From an uncultured Clostridia bacterium (lineage in GTDB: Bacteria; Bacillota; Clostridia; TANB77; CAG-508): a DNA stretch of 13,626 bases. Positions 8,125 to 13,626 of this stretch are shown piece after piece. The translations under genes and the position numbers were made by a program. The notes under the pieces are model-generated. The model was not told the DNA's origin. It saw only the letters and a list, made by a program, of their open reading frames with translations, and searched no databases. The stretch spans positions 1-13,626 of the forward strand of contig CANQXC010000088.1 of assembly GCA_947627785.1 (NCBI GenBank), in the 5' to 3' direction. Within the stretch, counting starts at the first letter, position 1; every line of letters begins with the position of its first letter.

Positions 8125-8146
8125 AACTTTCAAGGAGCAATGATGG

Positions 8147-8175
8147 TTGATAATTCACTAAATTTGTGATATTAT
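8147..8175 (+). promoter_or_regulatory. Strong promoter of the GT8/acyltransferase operon
   Basis: The -35 is TTGATA (8147-8152, 5 of 6 matches), followed by exactly 17 bp and extended -10 TGATATTAT (8167-8175). This is the best sigma-A promoter in the window. It gives a leader of roughly 45 nt before the first glycosyltransferase. No terminator was seen between the flavin reductase-like gene and this promoter. Confidence 0.75.
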
Positions 8176-8228
8176 ATTAAACGTGCAAATAAATATATAA
8201 TTAAAGTGAGAATATAAAGGAATGAAAA

Positions 8229-9056
8229 ATGATAAATATATTATTTTCAGGAAATAAAAAAGTATTTGATGGAGCATTATCACAGTTAATATCAATAACA
8301 AATAAAACCATAGAACCTGTTAACTCAATAATACTAACAATGGACTTAACTAGAGTAAACAAAGAATTTATACAAATTACGGACAAACAAATTGCTTTTT
8401 TAAATAAAGTAGTAAAATCAAAGAATGAAAAAAATCAAGTAAATAAAATAGACGTAACAAAGCTTTATGAAAAGGAATTTGGAGGAGGAAAAAATGAATC
8501 AGCATATTGTACACCATATACATTATTAAGGTTACTTGCAGATTTATTACCAAATATGCCAGATAAATTACTGTATTTAGATATAGATATGCTTGCACAA
8601 AAAGATATATCTACACTTTATAATATTGATATTTCAAACTATGAATATGCTGCAGTTAAAGAAAAATACGGTTCCAAAATAATAAAGAGAGATTACATTA
8701 ATGCAGGAATGTTATTATTAAACATGAAGAAAATTAAAGAAACAAAACTTTTAGAAAAAGCAAGGAATATGTTAAAGGAAAGAAAGTTATTATTTGCAGA
8801 CCAAGATGCAATATATTGGAACACAACAAGCAAACTAATTTTACCTAGAATATATAATGAGCAAAGAAAATTTAATTGTAAAGACACTGTAATATGCCAC
8901 TTTGCAAAAAGATTGTGGCTTATACCATATCCACATACTGAAAATATAAAGCAATGGCAGATAGAAAAGTTGCATGATATATATAAGTGTCATGCTTTTG
9001 ATAAAGACTTAGAAGAATATATAGAATGGAGAGAATCATTTAATGAAACTGATTAG
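8229..9056 (+). CDS. Glycosyltransferase family 8 protein
   Basis: A 275-residue GT-A fold enzyme. Visible family marks are the N-terminal strand INILFSG, a Thr-Pro-Tyr-Leu-Arg-like helix (TPYTLLRLLADLLP, 95-108), and LLYLDIDMLAQKDI (114-127), whose DID (118-120) is the metal-binding DxD. YINAGMLLLNM follows (156-166, NAG at 158-160), then DQDAI (191-195) and a late His (224). These are the retaining GT8 signatures, so it should transfer a sugar from a nucleotide donor, probably UDP- or ADP-linked; donor and acceptor are unknown. AAAGGA 7 nt before ATG supports the start. It is first in an operon and overlaps the next gene by 14 bp, so the two are probably co-translated. No membrane segment: a cytoplasmic or peripheral enzyme. 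Confidence 0.9.
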   Translation: MINILFSGNKKVFDGALSQLISITNKTIEPVNSIILTMDLTRVNKEFIQITDKQIAFLNKVVKSKNEKNQVNKIDVTKLYEKEFGGGKNESAYCTPYTLLRLLADLLPNMPDKLLYLDIDMLAQKDISTLYNIDISNYEYAAVKEKYGSKIIKRDYINAGMLLLNMKKIKETKLLEKARNMLKERKLLFADQDAIYWNTTSKLILPRIYNEQRKFNCKDTVICHFAKRLWLIPYPHTENIKQWQIEKLHDIYKCHAFDKDLEEYIEWRESFNETD

Positions 9057-10926
9057 AAAAAATATAAAAATTCCAAATTTAAATATATTAAAAAGGAATA
9101 AATCAAAGAGTATTCCAATATTTTTTGCAATAGACGATAAATATATACCATTCTTAGCTGTAACACTTCAATCTTTAATAACACATGCATCACCAAAAAA
9201 GATGTATTTTATAAACATTTTATATACTAATATTTCCGAAGAAAACAAAGAAAAAATAAAGAAATATGAAAAAGAAAATGTGTGTATAGAATTTATAGAT
9301 TTAAGTGAGTCCATAACAGAAATTGAAGAAAAACTATATACAAGAGATTATTATTCAAGAACTACATATTTTAGACTATTTATTCCAGAACTATTTCCTC
9401 AACTAGATAAAGCTTTATACTTAGATAGTGATCTTGTAATTATGGCAGATGTTGCTTTACTTTATGATATTGATTTAAAAAACAACTTAATAGGAGCTGT
9501 TCCAGATGATTCAGTTCAAGTAGTAAAATCTTTTCAAGATTATGTTGAAAAAGTTGTTGGAGTATCATCTTATAAGAAATATTTTAATGCAGGAGTTTTA
9601 TCTATGAATTTAAAAGCTCTTAGAGAAATTAAATTTTTAGATAAATTCTTATACTTGTTAGATTCTGTAAGATATAAAGTTGCACAAGATCAAGATTATT
9701 TAAATAGATTGTGTAAAGGAAGAGTAAAGCTATTAGATAATACTTGGAATAGAATGCCAATAGGCGGTGATACAATTCCAAGGGAAGATTTAAAAATTAT
9801 TCATTATAACCTATCATATAAACCATGGCATTTTGAAGGAATTTTATATAGAGAATATTTTTGGGAATATGCTAAACAAACTGAATTTTATGATGACATT
9901 ATGAATATAAAAAATAGCTATAGACCTGAAGATAAATTCTTTGACATGGAAACAGAAAAAAGTCTGAAAGAGTTAGCTCTTAAAGAAAGCCAATGTGTAG
10001 GAGATGACAGAACAAGTAAAACAAGAAAACAAATCAAAAAAGTAGTGGAAAAGAAAAAAAATATTCCGAAAGCTAAAGATAGATTAGAAATTCTAAAAAA
10101 GATAGAACAGCTAGAGGAAGAAGGAAAATTTGATGTAGATCCAGAAAAAGATCCACCAACAATTACGCTTCAGCCAGAAGATGTTGATTATTTGAACCAA
10201 AAAAATAGAAGCAAAATCAAAACTAAAATTGCAAATAAGGTAGGAGAAAAATTCTTAGATGATATATTAAAAAATAATCAATTAATTATTAGAGAAGTTA
10301 ATGGAATTGAAAACCTAAATAAATTAGAAAGTGGTGCGATACTTACTTGCAATCACTTTAATCCATTTGATGTATTTGCTATTGAAGCTGTATATAGAGC
10401 CTCAAAATTTGCAAACAAAAAAACTTTATATAAAGTAATTAGAGAAGGAAATTATACGAACTTTCCTGGATTATACGGATTTTTATTTAGAAATTCTGAT
10501 ACACTTCCATTAAGTTCAAATATTGAGACTATGAAAAAATTTCTAAAATCCGTAAAAGTTATTTTAGATAGAGGAGATTTTATTTTAGTATATCCAGAGC
10601 AAAGTTTGTGGTGGAATTATAAAAAACCAAAGCCATTAAAGCCAGGTGCATTTAAGTTTGCGGTTCAAAATAATGTTCCAGTTTTACCAATATTTATAAC
10701 CATGCAAGATACTGAAACAATAGGTAAAGATGGATTTCCTATTCAAGAGTATATTGTCAATATTTTAGAACCAATATATCCTGCAAAAGGAAAACAAAAT
10801 TGCAAAAGTGTTGAATTAATGAAAAATGAAAATTTTGAAATGTGGAAGAAATGCTATGAAAAGTTTTATAAAATTCCACTTGAATATACAACTAATATAA
10901 ATGAAGAAATTAAAAATGAAGAATAA
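9043..10926 (+). CDS. GT8 glycosyltransferase fused to PlsC-type acyltransferase
   Basis: A 627-residue two-domain protein. Residues 24-290 are a full GT8 domain: IPIFFAIDDKYIPFLAVTL, YFRLFIPELFP (109-119), ALYLDSDLVI with DxD at 128-130, FNAGVLSMNL (181-190), AQDQDYLN (214-221) and IIHYNLSYKPWH (252-263). A charged, lysine-rich linker follows (about 300-390). Residues 395-600 are a PlsC-like acyltransferase with the HX4D catalytic motif NHFNPFD (H438, D443) and the substrate motif LVYPEQ (515-520), followed by PGAFKFAVQNNVPVLPIFI. Both active sites look complete, so the protein could add a sugar and an acyl chain to one product, probably at the inner face of the membrane; there is no obvious transmembrane helix. 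Translation is coupled to the upstream GT8 gene; GGAGAG (9028-9033) lies 9 nt before ATG. Confidence 0.92.
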   Translation: MKLIRKNIKIPNLNILKRNKSKSIPIFFAIDDKYIPFLAVTLQSLITHASPKKMYFINILYTNISEENKEKIKKYEKENVCIEFIDLSESITEIEEKLYTRDYYSRTTYFRLFIPELFPQLDKALYLDSDLVIMADVALLYDIDLKNNLIGAVPDDSVQVVKSFQDYVEKVVGVSSYKKYFNAGVLSMNLKALREIKFLDKFLYLLDSVRYKVAQDQDYLNRLCKGRVKLLDNTWNRMPIGGDTIPREDLKIIHYNLSYKPWHFEGILYREYFWEYAKQTEFYDDIMNIKNSYRPEDKFFDMETEKSLKELALKESQCVGDDRTSKTRKQIKKVVEKKKNIPKAKDRLEILKKIEQLEEEGKFDVDPEKDPPTITLQPEDVDYLNQKNRSKIKTKIANKVGEKFLDDILKNNQLIIREVNGIENLNKLESGAILTCNHFNPFDVFAIEAVYRASKFANKKTLYKVIREGNYTNFPGLYGFLFRNSDTLPLSSNIETMKKFLKSVKVILDRGDFILVYPEQSLWWNYKKPKPLKPGAFKFAVQNNVPVLPIFITMQDTETIGKDGFPIQEYIVNILEPIYPAKGKQNCKSVELMKNENFEMWKKCYEKFYKIPLEYTTNINEEIKNEE

Positions 10927-11698
10927 TAAAGAAAAAGTATTTTTTTATAAAGATGAATTAAATGATGAATTTTCAAATGCAAATATTGTACCTAGAATAA
11001 TAGACAAAAATTACAAATATAAGCATTCTTCTCTTTGGGAAGTATTCTCATACATAATGCAAAATGTTTTATCAATGCCAATAAAATATTTATATGCTAA
11101 AATAAAATTTAGGATAAAATTTATTGGAAAAGAAAATTTAAAAAAATACAAAAAAGAAGGATATTTTATTTATGCAAATCATACTCAAATATTTGCTGAT
11201 ACATTTATTCCAAGCTTGGCATGCTTTCCTAAAAGAAATTTTTTAATTGTAAACCCAGATAATGTTTCAATGAAAGGCTTAAATCATATAGTTGAAATGT
11301 TAGGAGCAATACCTATTCCAAATAAAATAGATGGAATGAAAAATTTTTTGGAAATAATAGAAAAGCGTTCTAAAGAAGAAAATTGTGCAATAACAATTTA
11401 TCCAGAAGCACATATTTGGCCATATTATACAAAAATACGAAAATTCAAATCAGTATCATTTAAGTATCCTGCAAAATTTAGTAAGCCAGTATTTGCTTTA
11501 ACAAACACATATAAAAGTTATGGAAAAAACAATAACAAAGTTAGAATTGAAACATATATTGATGGACCATTTATGCCTAAAGAGAATTTAACATTAAAAG
11601 AAAATCAAGAATATTTGTGTGATGCGATATATAAAAAAATGCAAGAGAGAAGCAAAGAATCAAATATTGAAGTTATAAAATATAAAAAGATACAATAA
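10916..11698 (+). CDS. PlsC-like lysophospholipid/glycerol-phosphate acyltransferase
   Basis: A 260-residue acyltransferase from ATG 10916; an in-frame ATG at 10901 would add five residues, but the later start has a better GAAGAAA-like site and gives an 11-bp overlap with the preceding gene. Motif I is YANHTQIFADT (86-96) with N88-H89 and D95, which gives HX5D rather than the canonical HX4D. Motif III is TIYPEAHIWPYY (160-171), followed by an FKYPAKFSKPVFAL segment typical of the last strand. A hydrophobic stretch near 43-62 may seat it on the membrane. The pattern YPE-x-x-x-W-x-x-Y, followed by Lys-rich residues, also occurs in the fused acyltransferase upstream, so the two may handle similar acceptors. 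Last gene of the operon. The acyl donor and product are unknown. Confidence 0.85.
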   Translation: MKNNKEKVFFYKDELNDEFSNANIVPRIIDKNYKYKHSSLWEVFSYIMQNVLSMPIKYLYAKIKFRIKFIGKENLKKYKKEGYFIYANHTQIFADTFIPSLACFPKRNFLIVNPDNVSMKGLNHIVEMLGAIPIPNKIDGMKNFLEIIEKRSKEENCAITIYPEAHIWPYYTKIRKFKSVSFKYPAKFSKPVFALTNTYKSYGKNNNKVRIETYIDGPFMPKENLTLKENQEYLCDAIYKKMQERSKESNIEVIKYKKIQ

Positions 11699-11709
11699 AA
11701 ATAGATAAA

Positions 11710-11738
11710 TTTATATGAAACCTTTTATCGATTATAAT
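11710..11738 (+). promoter_or_regulatory. Promoter region of the membrane-anchored DUF3221-like gene
   Basis: TTTATA (11710-11715), 17 bp, then TATAAT (11733-11738). An overlapping alternative -10 is the extended TGGTATTAT at 11738-11746, which lacks a good -35. The AGAAGGTGAT Shine-Dalgarno follows at once. Either -10 could be used. Confidence 0.5.
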
Positions 11739-11766
11739 GGTATTATATGTAAGAAGGTGATTGAGT

Positions 11767-12510
11767 ATGAATAAAAAGTTAAAAGTATTAGTAGGAATAA
11801 TAGTTTTAGTAATAGCTTTATGTTTAATAATGTATATGTTTGATAAATTTATTACAGGTGCAATTGCTGACACGAATGGAACAATAAAAAATGAAAATAA
11901 CGAACAAAAAGAATATTCATTTTTGGGCAAAGTAATTGAATCTGGTGCTTCATATATTATAGTAGAGCCAAATGAAAACGAAGAAATAAGGAAATCAGCA
12001 GATAAAATAGCTATTGGATTAGGTAAATATAATGATGCACTTTATGAAGTTGGAACTAATGTAAAAATAACTTATGATGGAGATGTAATGGAAACCTATC
12101 CAGCACAAATTAAAACGACAAAAATTGAAATAAAATCAGCTGAAAATTTTGAAATACTTTTCCAAGAGAGAAGACCAATTGACAGTTATAATAAAGTTTA
12201 TGCTATATTAGATAAATCAGAAACAAACAAATATGATTACACTATATATGCGTATGATGGAAGTGTAAATATTATAATTGATGGGGAAGAATATACTTTG
12301 AAAGATGCGCTAGTACAAAATAAAATAACAATGGAAGAAATTTTAGCAAAAGCCAGCAATGACTTTCCTAATGCAATATCTTATGATGATGGTGGAAGTA
12401 TAGAATATCATTATGAAAATTACACAATTATAAAATTACATAAATTAGATGGAAATAGAGATGTATATATAGGTAATAAAGATATTACAATTAATGATTT
12501 AGAAATTTAG
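11767..12510 (+). CDS. Membrane-anchored extracytoplasmic protein, DUF3221-like domain
   Basis: A 247-residue protein from ATG 11767; a TTG at 11761 is in frame but abuts the AAGGTGA Shine-Dalgarno, so the ATG is preferred. Residues 2-5 are basic (NKKLK), then one hydrophobic segment (about 6-27) acts as a signal anchor with no lipobox cysteine. The rest should face outside. Residues 45-115 resemble the small beta-rich DUF3221/YobA fold: FLGKVIESGASYIIVEP, then YEVGTNVKITYDGDVMETYPAQI. The second half has VNIIIDGEEYTLKDALVQNKITMEEIL, a short strand-and-helix unit seen beside such domains, and ends in acidic residues. Family function is unknown; the DUF assignment is from memory of its YPAQ-containing pattern. 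It is separated from the acyltransferase operon by 68 bp with its own promoter. Confidence 0.75.
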   Translation: MNKKLKVLVGIIVLVIALCLIMYMFDKFITGAIADTNGTIKNENNEQKEYSFLGKVIESGASYIIVEPNENEEIRKSADKIAIGLGKYNDALYEVGTNVKITYDGDVMETYPAQIKTTKIEIKSAENFEILFQERRPIDSYNKVYAILDKSETNKYDYTIYAYDGSVNIIIDGEEYTLKDALVQNKITMEEILAKASNDFPNAISYDDGGSIEYHYENYTIIKLHKLDGNRDVYIGNKDITINDLEI

Positions 12511-12527
12511 AGAATAATAATAAAAAT

Positions 12528-12560
12528 AAAAGAGTTATGATGAATACATAACTCTTTTTT
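12528..12560 (+). terminator. Rho-independent terminator after the membrane-anchored gene
   Basis: A 12-bp perfect stem (12528-12539 with 12547-12558), AAAAGAGTTATG paired with its complement, has a 7-nt loop and ends in a run of six T (12555-12560). It lies 17 nt after the stop codon. Confidence 0.88.
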
Positions 12561-12563
12561 AGT

Positions 12564-12764
12564 ATTGGTCGAGGTGATTTTTCGACTTTTTGTACTATTT
12601 TCTTTGATATTACTACCTTTCAGAGCTTGTAATTTTTTTTGCGGAACATTTTTGCGGAAATTTTTAAGTATCTATATCAACATAGTATTTCATATTCGCT
12701 TTCTTGCCGAGTTGCACTCTATTAGCTGCGACGGTTTTATCACGCTCGAACTGTGGCTGTGCAG
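12564..12764. other. Atypical non-coding segment, probable scar of a lost element
   Basis: About 200 bp without a credible gene. By my count 12691-12764 has 37 G/C in 74 bases (50%), against about 19% in 12771-12840, and it contains CG-rich words rare elsewhere here. A small hairpin opens it: GTCGA (12568-12572) pairs with TCGAC (12582-12586) and is followed by five T. A forward frame starting at TTG 12565 has no ribosome binding site, and its 67 residues look like noise. The segment ends where ordinary AT-rich sequence resumes at about 12765. Confidence 0.5.
12636..12659. repeat. Two direct copies of TTTTTGCGGAA, 13-bp period
   Basis: TTTTTGCGGAA occurs at 12636-12646 and again at 12649-12659. 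It could be a short binding-site pair or simply part of the degraded segment. Only two copies were seen. Confidence 0.5.
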
Positions 12765-12801
12765 ATGAAAATACTAAAAAGAAAAAAAGAAATTGGACAT
12801 T
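12664..12801 (-). pseudogene. Possible 3' remnant of a minus-strand gene
   Basis: On the minus strand a frame stays open from 12801 down to TAA 12666-12664. It lacks any upstream start, with one internal Met only. Its latter part reads QPQFERDKTVAANRVQLGKK, then NMKYYVDIDT, which is balanced and protein-like and uses the GC-richer codons of this segment. The first dozen residues (Phe-rich) are the shadow of the AT-rich plus strand. I cannot assign a family. It may be the end of a lost gene, or chance. Confidence 0.25.
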
Positions 12802-13019
12802 TTAAAGTTAAGCAAAAAGAAATTCAAGAAAATGATAATTTAAGAATATATAGAAATGTTTATCAAAAATTATTATTAAGAACAAGAAGAAATCCAGAAA
12901 ATAGCCAATATGCAAAAGATTTTGAGTTCTTTAAAGGTGATAATAATAAATGGAGAGAAAATATCAGTAAAGGTTTATCTACTGAATAAGAATATTTAGA
13001 ATGGCTGAAAAAGCAATAA
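12765..13019 (+). pseudogene. Truncated ORF interrupted by an in-frame TAA, unrecognised
   Basis: From ATG 12765 the frame codes a basic, charged polypeptide with an IYRNVYQKLLLRTRRNP segment and ends at TAA 12987-12989 after KGLSTE (74 residues). The same frame continues past that stop as EYLEWLKKQ and ends at TAA 13017-13019. Read through, the end (KGLSTE, stop, EYLEWLKKQ) looks like one natural C-terminus broken by a nonsense codon. There is no Shine-Dalgarno before ATG 12765 or the upstream GTG 12753, and the GC-rich segment abuts the start, so the 5' end is probably lost too. Composition and the small gene after it resemble mobile or conjugative element cargo, but no family is recognised. 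It could instead be a short intact gene ending at 12989. Confidence 0.45.
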
Positions 13020-13041
13020 CATGAAAGGACGTGATAAATGA

Positions 13042-13317
13042 ATGGATTTAACCATTGATAACGAGATTAGCAAAAGTAAAGAAATAGACGATTTTACAAA
13101 GGAGCTTCAAAATGCATTAACAAAAGATAATTCTAGAATAAGCAGTCTTTATAATGAATTTGACTTTATATACTTTGATTATGATAAAAATCAAAAGAGT
13201 TATTTTATGGATAGTTATTCAGAAGGAAACATAAGTAGATGCAATTTGACAAAGAAAAATTTAGAAGGAGTACATTTTGAAAAAGGAACCTTGTTGTTTT
13301 ACAATAAAAATGAATAA
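13042..13317 (+). CDS. Small acidic hypothetical protein, 91 aa
   Basis: An open frame from ATG 13042 to TAA 13315-13317. It is rich in Asp, Glu, Asn and aromatics (FDFIYFDYDKNQKSYFMDSY at 38-57), has a predicted N-terminal helix around 12-30 and then strand-like segments, and ends in NLEGVHFEKGTLLFYNKNE. No signal peptide, membrane segment, Cys pair or known motif was seen. An AAAGGA lies at 13024-13029, about 12 nt before the ATG and therefore far. A second ATG at 13038 is better placed but runs into a stop after six codons, so start choice is uncertain. It follows the broken ORF by 22 bp and may belong to the same former element. Nothing indicates a function. Confidence 0.5.
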   Translation: MDLTIDNEISKSKEIDDFTKELQNALTKDNSRISSLYNEFDFIYFDYDKNQKSYFMDSYSEGNISRCNLTKKNLEGVHFEKGTLLFYNKNE

Positions 13318-13348
13318 ATTAATTTTAGTTATAAAACAATATTTGTAG

Positions 13349-13396
13349 TTCCCAAATTTAAAATAAATTGATTTTTGGGAAACAATATGCTATAAT
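13349..13396 (+). promoter_or_regulatory. Promoter of the ATPase gene with overlapping inverted repeat
   Basis: TTGATT (13368-13373, 4 of 6 matches), 17 bp, then extended -10 TGCTATAAT (13388-13396) with a perfect TATAAT. An inverted repeat TTCCCAAA (13349-13356) and TTTGGGAA (13374-13381), 17 bp apart, has its right arm directly after the -35. This placement fits an operator, though it could also pair as a weak hairpin. Confidence 0.65.
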
Positions 13397-13414
13397 ATTA
13401 TTGAGGTGAAGATT

Positions 13415-13626
13415 ATGAAATTAATCAAAAGAGATTATTTAAATACTTTAATTGACATCATGGGAACACCAGATATTAAAATTATTACGGGAGTTAGAAG
13501 AAGTGGAAAATCTAAATTATTAGAAGTATTTAAAAATTATATAGAAGAACATATAGAAAATTCTAATATAATATATATAAATTTTAATATACCTATATTT
13601 GAAAATTTAATGGAATATCATAATTT
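13415..13626 (+). CDS. AAA family ATPase of the DUF4143-associated type, N-terminal part (3' end outside window)
   Basis: Seventy codons are visible before the window ends. The start is secured by GAGGTGA 5 nt upstream. The protein opens MKLIKRDYLNTLIDIMGTPDIKIITGVRRSGKSKLLE. GVRRSGKS (26-33) is the Walker A loop, in the IxGVRRSGKS form typical of AAA ATPases that carry a C-terminal DUF4143 domain, a family of about 400 residues common in Clostridia and archaea. A following strand IIYINFN is where this family continues its core; Walker B and DUF4143 would lie beyond the edge. Cellular role is poorly known for the family; members are often accessory and multi-copy. It has its own promoter and is not coupled to the small gene before it. 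Confidence 0.88.
   Translation, partial: MKLIKRDYLNTLIDIMGTPDIKIITGVRRSGKSKLLEVFKNYIEEHIENSNIIYINFNIPIFENLMEYHN

Noticed and set aside
8143..8169. Mini-ORF MVDNSLNL behind an AAGGAG sequence, upstream of the GT8 gene
   Set aside because: The ATG has a Shine-Dalgarno, but the frame overlaps the -35 of the strong operon promoter, so a transcript from that promoter would not include it. Eight codons with no other support.
12565..12768. 67-residue plus-strand frame in the GC-rich segment
   Set aside because: TTG start without a ribosome binding site, begins right after a terminator, and the composition (Phe/Leu/Cys-rich) looks like noise. No promoter precedes it.
12765..13317. Toxin-antitoxin pair formed by the broken ORF and the 91-aa ORF
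   Set aside because: Two small neighbouring ORFs alone are not evidence; neither has a recognisable toxin or antitoxin fold motif, the first carries an internal stop, and no shared promoter is visible.

Overview
The window is very AT-rich DNA that reads like a low-GC Firmicute of the class Clostridia. Supporting signs are strong AAGGAG-type ribosome binding sites, A/T-ending codons throughout, a DUF4364 winged-helix gene divergent from a PHP-containing dnaE, a short CarD-like regulator, and paralogue-rich surface glycan genes. I cannot name the genus. No tRNA, rRNA, CRISPR array or intact transposase was seen.

Layout. Positions 1-2631 hold three paralogous ATP-grasp enzymes of the sugar-transfer-associated kind: one cut by the left edge (+), one complete on the minus strand and one complete on the plus strand. 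The first two converge on a shared hairpin terminator. Positions 2670-8124 are core-like: a second bidirectional terminator, a DUF4364 regulator (-), then dnaE (DNA polymerase III alpha), a CarD-family RNA polymerase-binding regulator and a flavin reductase-like protein (all +). Each has a recognisable promoter, and dnaE and DUF4364 fire from interlocked divergent promoters.

Positions 8147-11698 form a translationally coupled three-gene operon behind a good sigma-A promoter: a GT8 glycosyltransferase, a GT8-acyltransferase fusion of 627 residues, and a stand-alone PlsC-like acyltransferase. The stop/start overlaps (14 and 11 bp) suggest the three act together, plausibly on a glycosylated and acylated lipid or envelope polymer. 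A membrane-anchored extracytoplasmic protein with a DUF3221-like half follows, with its own promoter and terminator.

Positions 12561-13320 look like an accessory scar. A short segment reaching about 50% GC abuts a promoterless ORF broken by an in-frame TAA, followed by an unrecognised 91-aa ORF. The window ends inside an AAA ATPase gene of the DUF4143-associated type, whose promoter carries a TTCCCAAA/TTTGGGAA dyad.

Most promoters found here share an extended -10 element (TGnTATAAT or TGnTATTAT). This is worth noting beside a CarD-type gene, although the link is only inference.
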